64,000 nt of DNA from assembly GCA_944990035.1 (NCBI GenBank), contig CALYLX010000111.1, forward strand, positions 1,302,001 through 1,366,000. The letters are read 5' to 3'. The translations under genes were made by a program, and so were the position numbers. The notes beneath the pieces were generated by a model, which worked only from the letters and a program-made list of their open reading frames with translations, had not been told where the DNA came from and searched no databases. This DNA comes from Clitopilus passeckerianus (taxonomy: Eukaryota > Basidiomycota > Agaricomycetes > Agaricales > Entolomataceae). Positions 46,605 to 56,792 of the stretch are shown here, piece after piece (the first letter of the stretch is position 1; every line of letters begins with the position of its first letter).

Positions 46605-49600
46605 ATGGCGTCCTGGACCAACTTTGGGGCGAACGACGTCTCGGAGGAAGTACGAGCATATAAAGACAAGCTAGCAAGCAAAGGTCGGTATAATTCTGCA
46701 AATTCATTCTAACGCAATGTTAATGAAGGGATACTTCAAATAGATGGTCACATTGCTGCACAACAAACTCAACTCATGAGGCAAACAGATGAACTAGTAG
46801 AACTCAAGAATACATTGAAGGAAACCCAGTACAAGGTACTTGTGAAACAAGAGGGTTCTGCAAAAATGAAGCTCATTCTCTTCATAGCTCAATTCCGAAT
46901 TAGGTCGCGCTGTCAAACTTGAGGAAGACCTCAAAACGCGTTCAAACGAGCTGAGAGACGAGAAAATTGCGTCTCAAAACGCATCGCAGGCCCTCGCTAC
47001 TGCTCAAGAAACTATCAAGGAAAAAACCTCGGAGGCACGAGACCTGGAGGCACACCTCGAGCGACTATCACGAACGAACGGCGACCAGAGCTCTCAGAGT
47101 GAGAGATTACAACAGGACAAGCGTCTCCTTGAGGCGCGTATTCGGGAACTTCAGGATGAGCTCGTCCAAGCAACTTCACAACCCAAGCCCCCTATCACCC
47201 GCCCCCGCTCTTCCTCCCTTTTCGAAGCACGGAATCATGCTATGCAACAAGACGTGGCTCAAATTCGGGCCTCTCTCGATGCCAAAGATGTCGAACTCAC
47301 TGCCGCTAACGAAAAGGCTTCACGTGTGCAAAACGAGCTTCTCAAGCTTGAGAACGAGAGAACTGCATCAGAGAGGAAGTTAACGAAGGAAATAGCATCT
47401 TTGCGGTCTCAGTTAGAGGAGAAGGACTCTGAGATAGAATACCTTCAGTCTCAGGGCCTGGATGGTTCTAGGGAGCAGGAGCTCATGCAACGAATTGAAG
47501 AGGACGAGGCGAAGATCGCTGCTCTCGAGAAATTGGCCAGCGAAGGCCATGACAGCAGACGGCTCAAGGCTTCGCTGAGGGAGGTGGAGGAAGACCTTAG
47601 TGTCCAAAGAAGTCGGGTGTCGGAAATGGAAAGTCGGTTGGCCATATCGGACGGCGAGAAGACTTATGTTCAAGACCAGCTCGAACATGCCGAGGGCGAA
47701 GTGGCTCGGCTTAAAGACGTTCTGAGTGCTCAGGCAACCGAAATTGGGCGACTGTACGTAGATTTCATCGATTCATGGATTTGCGATTTAATCATATGTG
47801 TTATAGGCGCAATGAGCTCGCGGCGAAAACGGAGGACCGAATGGACGTCGACAAACCCCATTCGGCAGGTCGGGCTTTTTCACCAGAAACCCAAGAAGCT
47901 GTTGCATCCCATGTCCAACGTTTGTTGGACGCTGTGGAGCGCCTTCGTGGCGAACGTGATAGTCTGCGCAGAAACGTGCAGTTCTTGGAGTCTGAACATC
48001 AATTCGCTGTCAAAGCCTTGGAATCTGAAATTGCGTCACTCTCACAATCCAACGAAGAGGAGGCAGACTCAACCGTCTTACGACTCCGAAACGACCTCGA
48101 GTCGGCACATACCCAATCTACTGGCCAGAAGGATGTTATGCGATTAGAACTTCGTCGCATGGGCCTTTTAGCAACCGCTTCGCTGGTCATGGCGCAGAAC
48201 TTCGCTCTTCGTGCCGAGGAGCTCCGAAACCAGTTGCCCCAAATTGACCTCTCCGCAGACCTTGCTCAGAGTCACCAGAGGTCTTTGGAGCTGGAAACGA
48301 AGATCCAAGAGCTGAGGAATCAGCTCGAGGAGTGCATTTCTTCGCTAGAATCTGTCACGAAGGAGCGCGATGACATTCTTGCCAAACTTCAGGGCCAGGA
48401 GCGGGCCAGCCTGACGGAAAGCATGTCGGGTAGGGAGGCTGCCCAGCGTCTCCGTAACGATCTAGAACGGGCTGAATGTCAAATTCAGCAGTTCTCCAAG
48501 ACGCTCCAGAACGTCGAATCTGATCGCAATTCGTTGAATCTTCAGGTCACGAATCTCACCGACGACCTCAGGAAAGCCCAAGATGAGCTTGCGAAGGCGG
48601 AAACCCGTTACGCCGACCTTCAATTCCACCAACTCTCTTCCATGTCCGCTAGCGAAGTCAATGCCTCGCTCAGAGAGCGTGTCAAGGAGCTTGAAGGCAG
48701 GGTTCTTCGCAGGACGGAACAAATCGGCATTCATCAGCACGATATCAGGCGTATGGAGACGAATTTGAAGCTGCAGGAGGAAAGGTTGACGGAGCTGACT
48801 GCTGAATTGGAGATGATGGCCGCCCAGAAGGACGCCATGGTGGAGGATTGTGCGGACGCACGGGAAGCTAGAGACAACGCAATCGCACGTCTTGATGCTA
48901 TGGAAGTGGAGATGGAGGGAAAGATTGAGGAAGGCGAGCGGACTGTTGAGACTCTGGTTCAAGTCATTATCCAGACGATCGGCGCAGCAAGAGAAAGCAT
49001 CATGAAGTCCGATGAAGACGCTCGGTCGACAAAGGAAGAACTAGTCCGCTTGGAGGAGGATTACAAGCGTGCTCTCGAGCTACTCGAGGAGAAGGAAGCC
49101 GAGCTGATGGCAGACCAACTCGAAGATGTCCAGCAGTCAACGCTGGCACTGGCAGTCTCGCAAGGCGGCCTTCGCAAAGCGCTTGCCTATATCAAGGAAA
49201 TACTCGAACAAAAGATTGCCCTACGCCAAGAGATCGCTGCGCAGAGAAACCTTGTCCAACGGGAGCAAGAGCAGAACGAGCTTCTCAGACTCCAGCTCTC
49301 TCAAGTTCAAGATGAAGTAGAAACGTCTGAAGCTGCACGTGCCGAACAGCTCGCGGAGTTACAAGCGACGATTTCTGACTTCGATAAAACCGTTCTGGAA
49401 CGCGAAATAGCACATCGGCTAGCAATGGAGCAGGTGCAAAACGCCAACAACGCACTCCAGGCAAATTTTGATCAAACCCAACAACTCCTTCTCGAAAAGA
49501 ATAATGATGACAGGATGGCTAAGCTACGAGCTCAATACGAGTGCGAGTCAGCCGAAGTTCGTCAGCGTCTCGCTGACGCCGATGCTGAGGCGGCTCGCCT

Positions 49601-51548
49601 AAGGGAAGAGCTTGAGACCACCAAATCAGAGCTCGAAGCCACCCTCGCTGACGCTACAGCTGCTCGGTCTAACCTCGAAGAGCAAATCGCCGAGTTGACC
49701 AACCTTCTGCAGAACGAAACCAACCAAAATCACGAGGCTCAGAAAGCAAAGGAAGGGGCCCTTGCGGAGAAGGAAGCCCTTCAGAAGGCCTTGGACGTTG
49801 CTACAGCTTCCACCGAGGAGAAACGAGCTGCCCTCGATGAACTACAGTGTTCATACGAGCAAATCAATGCCGAGATGTCGCAAATACGACAGCAGCAGGA
49901 GTCTCGTCTCTCAAGTCTCACCGCAGAGTCTGAGAAGGCAAGACAGCAGCTTGAATCCGAAATTTCTGGCCTCACGACCACCCTCAACCAATATCGGGAA
50001 CAGCTCAACATGACTAAAGACGAGGTTAACCAGCTGTCAAACCAGCTAGCAGCTCAGGCATCCCAACACGTGGAAGAAAGCAACAAGCACGGTGCGGAGT
50101 TATTTTCTGCCCAGGAGTGCCTTCGCATAGCAGAAGATGGTCTCCAGCAAGTACAGCATGATCTCAAGAATGCTCAAACCGAGATGTCGGGGTTACACGA
50201 GCAGATGGCTAGCCTTGAGCAAGAACGGACCGCCCTGCAGGAGCAGGTCACCACACTTGAAGCTGAGAACCAACGCTCAATCTCTCTTCACCGTTACCTT
50301 GAGAGCCAGATCAAGGAGAGGTATGAAGCGAGCCCTATCGACCATATCAACCGGCTGACACCTATCCAGTGAACGAAAGTCGGCATTGCTGAGGGATGAA
50401 CTTGAGCAAACCCGAGCTCAACTCCTCGCAGCTGATCAGGCGACAAGAACAGCAGAAGCAAATCTTAGCCTCCAAAGCGCACAATTCAAGCGAGAATCTG
50501 CCGAACTTCACAAGCAACTTGCCAATCTACAGTCTCGACCCGACCTTCAGATTGCTCTTGCCGAACTTGAAGAACGCAACAATGAGATGGAGGAGTTACT
50601 TCGCAAGAAATGCGCCGAAATTGAGGAGAATGATGATCGCGCACTCGAGTAAGCTGGAGCCCTGTCCGTATTGTCCACTTACTGATACTTCTGCTTCACA
50701 GAATGCTCAAGGACAATAAGAAATTGACGACCAAGGTGGAGTCGCTGACCCGGAAGGTCCAGAACCTGCAGACGAAGCTGGCCGCTGCCAAGGCTGCACT
50801 TCCTAAGGCAGCTGAGACGAGCACTGCTGATGCCCCTGCTCCAATCTTGAGCCCACCGTCTACTCAAGTACCAGCCGCTACGAAGCCCCAATTGCATTCA
50901 TCCGTTCGTGGCTCTACGTCACCTCCCGTATCAACAACTTCCAGGCCAACGATCCAACGTCCAAGTCTCGCCTCGTCGTCTATGCGGGTACGATCTCAAA
51001 CACCCGAGCAGCATCCGGCCCCCCCTCCTGTCTTCAAGGCGCGGACGCCTGAACGGCCTTTGATACATCCAATTGCCGCCGAGGCAATGGCAATGGCCAG
51101 TGTTCCTTCCTCTTCTTCGGTAGGCAAGAAGCGTAGGGCTCCGGATGACGATGACCTCGAAGAGAAGAGACAACCAGCTCAAGTCTTCACAGCAGAAAGC
51201 TTACCGATCCATGAGCACAAGTCGGGACACACACCCAGAGTTCGCCGAGTATTGAACGGCCTCCAATCTGGTTTCACGCCCAAACGGAACCAGAATCGTC
51301 ACCCCGCTTCTCCTTCTCCTAGAAAGCCGTCGCCGAAGAAGTTCGCGTTCGCGTCTGCCACCGGTGTCCCTCAGCATTCGTCAGTGATTCATGATGTGAC
51401 AAATAGCCCTCGAGGGACTGCAAACGCGGGAGGCCAGTCCACCAAAGAGAAGAGAAGCTGGCTGAATAAGATACGGGGCAACACCACGCAGCCAGTACCG
51501 GGCAGAACAACCGAGGCGAGGCCGAGATTTGACAGGGAGGTTTCATGA
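46605..51548 (+). CDS. Very long coiled-coil protein with basic disordered tail
   Basis: Start at 46605 (MASWTNFGANDVSEEVRAYK), then two short introns and about 1300 residues of near-continuous heptad coiled coil rich in Glu, Gln, Leu, Ala and Arg (for example LRNDLESAHTQ, LEARIRELQDELVQ, LEEQIAELTNLLQNE). One hydrophobic break reads GLLATASLVMAQNFALRAEE. Further introns occur near 47755-47808, 50321-50370 and 50649-50700. The last 270 residues are disordered and basic with a KKRRAP nuclear-signal-like motif, then SGFTPKRNQNRHP, SPRKPSPKKFAFAS and KEKRSWLNKIRGN, ending at 51548. The shape recalls nuclear-pore Mlp/TPR or spindle-pole scaffolds, but I see no diagnostic motif. Function not assigned. 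Confidence 0.85.
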
Positions 51549-51729
51549 TCTATATAACCTGGACTTTTTCTTGTTAGCGCACATCTGTACTTCTAGCCAC
51601 GAGTATATGCATTTCTACTTCTAATTATACACATTCAATGATGTATTTACCGGTCCAGTACTGGCCAATTTACTGTCAGACCTCACGGAATCAGGAAGCT
51701 GGTAGCTGCTACTCTGAAGGTTGCTCCAT

Positions 51730-52353
51730 GTGGGAGTGGGCAATTCCGCATATGGGTGTGATACACTTAATAAGCGTACAGCTACCAAGAGATTGTCCGA
51801 GGCACTTTTGTGACCATCCACAAGCATAAACAGCTCATTTGAACTATTCAATGGTAGATATAACAATATAGACCAATAACGCATGCTATAGCTCAGCCTG
51901 AAGATCATTACACATCGACAGGCAGGGAAACAACCTGATTTTGGGCCAAAACCCACCTTTTCCCACGCCGGTCTAATCACTGCTCGCACTCACGATGGGC
52001 CAAAAATCCCAATCTTGTGGTGCACATTCTCACTCATACACGCAGTTTTGAGTCCCATTCTGGCGGAGAGATTTCGTCCCTAAACATAGTAGATGATTTC
52101 TATCCTGGTACATCTGCTCTTCATGGCTTTAGTCGTGCAATCAAGCCAAGATCCCGTGTTCTAAGACAGTTATAAATATTCTGTCAGGATACGTTTCTTT
52201 ATTAGCCGCTTTAGAACAAGTCTCTCTGCGAACACATGTTGAGAAAATGACTTTGTGGCTCGAAAAGTGCACCGGACACTTTTTCTATCGTTGATGGGTA
52301 GAACAAACATGAGTAAACAGCATGCCGCGTTAGCGGGGATTGCCCACTCCCAC
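51730..52353. mobile_element. Putative 624-bp MITE / non-autonomous TIR element
   Basis: The ends are perfect 15-bp inverted repeats: GTGGGAGTGGGCAAT at 51730-51744 and its reverse complement at 52339-52353. They are flanked directly by a 5-bp duplication TCCAT (51725-51729 and 52354-52358). The interior has no convincing ORF or transposase. It fills most of the 988-bp gap between the coiled-coil gene and the membrane-protein gene, so it probably lies in the latter's promoter. TIR plus target duplication together make chance unlikely. The superfamily is not assigned. Confidence 0.6.
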
Positions 52354-52399
52354 TCCATGGCAGCTGGACCCAAGCCCAAGTGCGCACAAGCTACAGGGC

Positions 52400-52405
52400 C
52401 ACGTG
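52400..52405. promoter_or_regulatory. E-box (CACGTG) upstream of the membrane-protein gene
   Basis: CACGTG in the context GGCCACGTGACC, about 130 bp before the ATG at 52537 and just outside the TIR element. Candidate bHLH site; binding is inference. Confidence 0.3.
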
Positions 52406-52536
52406 ACCGAAAGGCTAACGCGAATCTCCCGGTGGGAACGCGCTGGGCCAGGAAACTTGATCTGCTCTCCAGCAAACATTCTATCAACCATAACGCCCAC
52501 ACGGCAGAGAACCACAATCAACGAAATCGCGTTTAA

Positions 52537-53472
52537 ATGCCGATATTCAGCCCACGCCTTTTCTTGGGGTCCGCTGCCCTCTTCAGCATTATGCCAAGAA
52601 CGCTTGCCCTGGACACCCCGATCAGAGGCTTCGTGGATGTTCTCGAAGGCGAACTTGGAGGCGGAGGAAGAAAAGATGATGAAGAAGAATATGACGGGTT
52701 TTACAGGGATGGCGAGACCACCAGAACGAGTGCAACTCAAGCCACCGGCACGCTGATAACCGCCCTGGCGGCCTCCTCTACCTCATTGCTGGCGAGTTCG
52801 GGTACTAGAGGGCTATCAACCCATACGCAAAGCACAAGTACGCTCGGAGATATAGTACATTCTCCGTCGTCATTACCATTCACTACTTCAAACCTTTCGA
52901 CTGGCATGACCTCATCCGACTCCCCATTTACTGCGGCAACCGCAACAGTTAGCGGCGTCTCTACCGGTGCATACATGCCTCCGGAAGAGGCAACTCAATG
53001 GAAAGTCATTGGCCTCGTCTTCGTCTGCATCGCTTTCGTGGTAGTTACCTCCCTGACTATCGTATTCTGGGATACTTGGATCGGGTTCCTTAAATCCATC
53101 CTCTGTTGTCGTCGTAGAAAGGGGACGAGGGAGCTAGGTGAAGAAGACTTAATACCGGATTGGGAGAAGGGGAGTTGGGAGTTCAGGCTTGCGACGGAGG
53201 AGGGGCATAGGTACCCGACAATGGAAAGTTTAGAGAGGGTTGCAAGGGCTGAGGCGGCCAGACAGGATGCCAATAATACCAAAGGTCAAGGAGGGCATGT
53301 GAAAGGTGTTGGCCTGGGTGTAGGGATGGGAGAGAACCCATTTGAGCCACAGGGAAGACCAATGGGTACATCACCTGGTAATACGAGCCCATTTTTGGAT
53401 CCCCACCCTTTGGAACCGTTGACAAGAAGGCCGAGCACCAACAGTGCAAGATCGGCAAGACGCATAGTTTAG
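52537..53472 (+). CDS. Single-pass type I membrane protein
   Basis: Intronless gene of 311 codons with no recognised family. The start at 52537 gives a signal-peptide-like leader (MPIFSPRLFLGSAALFSIMP) that may be cleaved after TLA. A Gly/Asp/Glu-rich segment follows (GGGGRKDDEEEYDGF), then a Ser/Thr-rich ectodomain of about 90 residues likely to be O-glycosylated. The membrane helix is VIGLVFVCIAFVVVTSLTIV, and just inside is SILCCRRRKGTRE, a palmitoylation-like Cys pair with a basic stop-transfer. The cytosolic tail has EEDLIPDWEKGSWEFRLA and ends disordered (SARSARRIV). The topology resembles fungal surface sensors, but without their Cys-rich domains. Function unknown. Confidence 0.72.
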   Translation: MPIFSPRLFLGSAALFSIMPRTLALDTPIRGFVDVLEGELGGGGRKDDEEEYDGFYRDGETTRTSATQATGTLITALAASSTSLLASSGTRGLSTHTQSTSTLGDIVHSPSSLPFTTSNLSTGMTSSDSPFTAATATVSGVSTGAYMPPEEATQWKVIGLVFVCIAFVVVTSLTIVFWDTWIGFLKSILCCRRRKGTRELGEEDLIPDWEKGSWEFRLATEEGHRYPTMESLERVARAEAARQDANNTKGQGGHVKGVGLGVGMGENPFEPQGRPMGTSPGNTSPFLDPHPLEPLTRRPSTNSARSARRIV

Positions 53473-53625
53473 GCATGAACGTTTTCCTTTTGGCTTGATT
53501 ACACGTGCACGGTCTTCATGAAGTCAGGACATAGTTCCTAACACACCACACTTATGTTATTATTCCATTAGTACCACGAAGCATAGACACATACCACATT
53601 GTATTATAGTAAAGCAGGATTTCAT

Positions 53626-53882
53626 TTATTTTTGGGGTTGGACAGTATTGTTTTCTGAAGGTATCTTGGCTTCGAGCATGTCGGATATCACAAGTCCAGC
53701 TGCGGCAAACCCACAGACTCCCAAAGAGAAAGCCAGCCTAGTTCTGGCAGGTAAAGCTATATGAGAATCATCAAGTTAGACCTTTACGGTTAAATTACGC
53801 CTTTGTAATAATTACCTTGGTAAGATTGGAACAGCGTACGGTTCGCTGGAGACTTGGGGAGTTCCTTGGGCTGAGCCGGCAT
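53626..53882 (-). CDS. Small single-helix membrane protein (65 aa)
   Basis: A two-exon gene that is easily missed. The start at 53882 gives MPAQPKELPKSPANRTLFQS, then YQ; a GTAATT donor and an ATAG acceptor join it in phase to ALPARTRLAFSLGVCGFAA and AGLVISDMLEAKIPSE, ending VQPQK with the stop at 53626-53628. One hydrophobic helix (LAFSLGVCGFAAAGLVI) sits after a short basic N-terminus. The pattern resembles small mitochondrial inner-membrane or respiratory-assembly proteins, but I cannot name it. The clean splice sites and consistent frame support it as real. Confidence 0.55.
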
Positions 53883-54139
53883 GGCGACGTTGCGAGAGAA
53901 CCGGAAGGTTGTTTGGCATTATTTGAGGCGATGGACTTTCCGTTCGTTGCGGACACTTCATTGACTCGTTTCATGCAGAACGTGAAGATTATGCGTTTCG
54001 TTGGTGTCTAAGTGTCTGGATGGTACTTAGAAACCAGAAAGATATTAAGAGTCGTTTCGAGTACAGTTCCGGAGTTGAGAATGCTTGCCACTGCTTCAGC
54101 GCAATATATAATCAAACGCCGATGCTTGTGAAATCAAGC

Positions 54140-54269
54140 ACCAATGGTGGTTTAGCACACGAACACGCCAGTGACAGCAGCAAATAGCCGACCACTACCG
54201 GCACCGCCAAGGGTTCACCAGGTAGGGCCGACACTTTCGAATAACGGAATAGAACGGCAGGTTGGGCTA
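54140..54269 (-). repeat. 130-bp direct repeat copy 2 (candidate B2)
   Basis: Identical by eye to 54651-54780, starting ACCAATGGTGG and ending GGTTGGGCTA on the plus strand. Flanking bases differ on both sides. In the element's orientation this is the outermost 3' sequence. Confidence 0.8.
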
Positions 54270-54650
54270 CAAAGCAGTAACTATGGGTGGATAAGAGGGT
54301 GGGCGCGAAAAATTTGACTGGAGAAGAGGACGAAAGAAAGTAATTAAGTACCAATAATAAACCTGAAAACCCGAACAACAACAACATACCTGGAGAAGAG
54401 GACGAAAGAAAGGGTGACCACCCGAATGTCCTCTCCTCCAACTAAATACGAGTACGTGCCATAGAGTAAGTACAGTGTCATGAAAGATGTAACTACATCT
54501 AGTTCGTCAGAAATTACAAGAATTTCCTCGGCTACCTGCCATGAGGACTGCACGAGGAAAAAACGCGATGCAGTAGAGCCCGGCGGCTCCCGAAACAATA
54601 GCTGCTGGTGCTTCCTTCCATTGGTCTCGTGTAAACTTCGTTCAAACCCA
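54270..54650 (-). repeat. 381-bp inter-repeat segment (candidate A2)
   Basis: Lies between the two 130-bp repeats. It contains a 23-bp internal direct repeat beginning CTGGAGAAGAGG at 54318-54340 and 54390-54412. No ORF with family features. Prediction: an almost identical A1 copy at the 5' end of the same element. Confidence 0.55.
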
Positions 54651-54780
54651 ACCAATGGTGGTTTAGCACACGAACACGCCAGTGACAGCAGCAAATAGCC
54701 GACCACTACCGGCACCGCCAAGGGTTCACCAGGTAGGGCCGACACTTTCGAATAACGGAATAGAACGGCAGGTTGGGCTA
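54651..54780 (-). repeat. 130-bp direct repeat copy 1 (candidate B1)
   Basis: Identical partner of 54140-54269, placed 70 bp downstream of the tyrosine recombinase stop codon in the element's orientation, as expected for B1. Confidence 0.8.
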
Positions 54781-54850
54781 AAACCCTAAAAGATGATGAA
54801 CCTTTGGAGCTGAACGACGAGGGAGTGATGAGAAGATGTGAGGAGGCCGT

Positions 54851-55891
54851 TCAATCTGTCTGCGGGTGGAGGAGAGCATGTATGAGGACAGGGTTCTTGC
54901 GTATGTAGATCTGCCAAGCGTCGGACGACCAGCGGCCAATGGCTTGGATGAGATGTGGGGGTGTGTTGTTCTCGGCGAGTAGAGTAGCTCCTCCTGCTCT
55001 CATTGAGTGGCCACTGATATCGGAACCGAAGAATTGTCGTAGACGAGCGATGAAGAACTTGCGAGTGGGGATTTGGCCGTTGTTGGTGACCCACAATGCA
55101 GAGTGGTAGGGAAACCGTTGGTCACGTATCTTGATGTAGGCTTTGAAAATACTATGGGGGTCGACCGTTGTTGCGGATGCTCGGATGATCACTCGGTTTC
55201 CTTCGTAAAAGCGATCGGCTTTGTGAAAGGGCAGGAGGAACGAGAATTGGTCTGCGTCTATCTTGACAGAGGCTCGACGAATAAGCTTTCGTGGATCGCG
55301 GTGATGCTTGTTATCTGGGTAGGTCAGCTCGCCTAGTCGCATGAGGCCGAAGAATCCTGTCGTGATTAAAGCCATGAAGAGGGAATCGTCGAACGATGGA
55401 GAGGGGTATGCGGAGATGATTTTCGAGAGGTCAGCCGTCGTGAGGGCGAGTTTGCGTGAAATTTGAGTTCCTTTGAGTTTCTTGTATCCCTTGAGCGTGC
55501 GAGATACTAGGTGGGAAGTTCTCCATTGCTGAATATTTGGGAAATGTGCTAGCAGTTCGTGGCACAGTCCGGTGAGGTAGGTTCCTACCGACTGAGGTTT
55601 GATCCCGTTTTCGCACATGAAAGCAATATACAAGCTGAGCGTATCGGGATTGGGTTCGGCATCGATGTCGTATAATTTGATGAAGGAGAGGTAGGAATTC
55701 AGCGCGGACGCGTAATTCCTAGATGTGGAGGTTTCAATGGCAGCTCCTACGGCTCTAGCTCGCAGTTGGCGTAGCCGCTCGAGAGGGATTACCAGGCGTT
55801 TCGGCTGCCGGCTGGTAATCCGACTTGCAGGAGTCATTGACTGCTGCCCCCAGCGGTTGTCGTCAGCGTGGGGGTGATAGTAGATTGGCAT
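54851..55891 (-). CDS. Tyrosine recombinase of the Ngaro-like element
   Basis: Uninterrupted 346-codon ORF from a true ATG at 55891. The N-terminal helical (SAM-like) domain reads SRNYASALNSYLSFIKLYDI and ENGIKPQSVGTYLTGL. The catalytic domain has the first Arg in GLMRLGELTY, then HSMRAGGATLLAE (H-x-x-R), AIGRWSSDAW and a candidate nucleophile Tyr in WQIYIRKNP. The set Arg, His-x-x-Arg, Trp and Tyr is complete, so it could be active. The protein would integrate circular cDNA without target duplication. It overlaps the upstream RNase H ORF by 58 nt in another frame, a layout seen in YR retroelements. No frameshift. Confidence 0.88.
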   Translation of the reverse strand: MPIYYHPHADDNRWGQQSMTPASRITSRQPKRLVIPLERLRQLRARAVGAAIETSTSRNYASALNSYLSFIKLYDIDAEPNPDTLSLYIAFMCENGIKPQSVGTYLTGLCHELLAHFPNIQQWRTSHLVSRTLKGYKKLKGTQISRKLALTTADLSKIISAYPSPSFDDSLFMALITTGFFGLMRLGELTYPDNKHHRDPRKLIRRASVKIDADQFSFLLPFHKADRFYEGNRVIIRASATTVDPHSIFKAYIKIRDQRFPYHSALWVTNNGQIPTRKFFIARLRQFFGSDISGHSMRAGGATLLAENNTPPHLIQAIGRWSSDAWQIYIRKNPVLIHALLHPQTD

Positions 55892-56792
55892 CTAGTGCCA
55901 ACGTGGCGGACTGCGTTGGTAGGGATGGAGTAATCTCGTATGATATGGAGGCCAGGGGAGAGGGCTTCTGCCCTCGCGAAGTCCCTCCGAGAGATGGCGT
56001 CAGCTACCGTGTTTTGTTCTCCAGGTAGCCAGAGCACCTGGAGTTGGTGGTCGAGCGGGATGAGAATATCGACTGCATGGCGAAGGAGACGGTTGTTGTA
56101 TGGGGGTCCTCGTAGTGAATGGAAGGAATTGACTGTGTTGGTGTTGTCACAGTACACAAGGAGGTGTCGTTTGTTTGTTTGGTCCTTGAAGGCTATGTCG
56201 ACAGCGCACGTCACCGCAAGGGCTTCCCGGTAGTAAATCCACTCCGAAGGTACGTTCTCTGGCACTGTCGAGTAGAACCCCAAGTTAAACTCAGGGAAGA
56301 AGATCCCAATACCTTCGAGGCAGGCATCGGTGAAGGCTACAGCGTCTGCCGTCGAGCCATTCCAGGATTTGGTGTTGATTCGTCGAGGGCCTGGATTGGT
56401 CGTCAGGTGATCACGGAGCCAGGTAAGGTCCTCCTTGATATCACCGTTGGTCCACAGCCTCTGACTTTTCACCTTCTTTCCAGACGTCTTCGCATACAGG
56501 CCATTCAGGCAGGGTTTCAGGTAAGGGTATGCGTTGAACGCCCAATTAATCCAGCCTGCTAATCTTTGAAACTCCCGAAGGGAGAATCTAGCATTCCCTT
56601 TCTGCCTGTCGCGGATCCATCGGTTGAGTTCCTCGAGGAGGCGGAGACGAGATTGGTCCGGGAGAGTGAGGGTAAGTTCGACTATGTCCACATGGATCCC
56701 AATGATGGTCAACTGCTGACCCGAAAGCTGTTTAGGTTCGTCATGAGGGATGCCGAGTTCGTCGAAGAGGAGCAGGAGGCGTGTTTGGGCAG
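55834..56792 (-). CDS. RT C-terminus + RNase H of the Ngaro-like element (5' truncated)
   Basis: Open from the LTR junction at 56792 to a stop at 55834. The first residues (LLLFDELGIPHDEPKQLSG, TIIGIHVDIVELTL) are the RT thumb/connection typical of YR retroelements; the RT palm is missing, cut away by the insertion. The RNase H part has AFTDACLEGIGIFF (first Asp), EWIYYREALAVTCAVDIAF (Glu), LLVYCDNTNTVNSFHSL (Asp) and QNTVADAISRRDFA (last Asp), so its catalytic set is complete. The tail is disordered and Thr-rich. No stop or frameshift within the retained part, suggesting the element was young when interrupted. Confidence 0.82.

Larger units (their letters stand above)
54140..56792 (-). mobile_element. 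Ngaro-like YR retrotransposon, 5' part removed by a nested insertion
   Basis: Reading right to left: the end of a reverse transcriptase (cut at 56792 by a chromovirus LTR), an RNase H domain, an overlapping tyrosine recombinase ORF, then a terminal array. The array has two identical 130-bp direct repeats (54780-54651 and 54269-54140) on either side of a unique 381-bp segment. This is the B1-A2-B2 arrangement of split direct repeats known in Ngaro/PAT elements. The matching A1 should lie at the 5' end, beyond the window. No methyltransferase domain is visible, consistent with Ngaro. Confidence 0.72.

Noticed and set aside
51621..51989. 122-codon minus-strand ORF
   Set aside because: Compositionally like noncoding DNA, no domain pattern, and it straddles the left end of the TIR element.
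54140..54780. The two 130-bp repeats as LTRs of a tiny element or a solo-LTR pair
   Set aside because: No TG/CA ends, no target duplication and no coding or priming site between them. The split-repeat model of the adjacent YR element explains both position and orientation.
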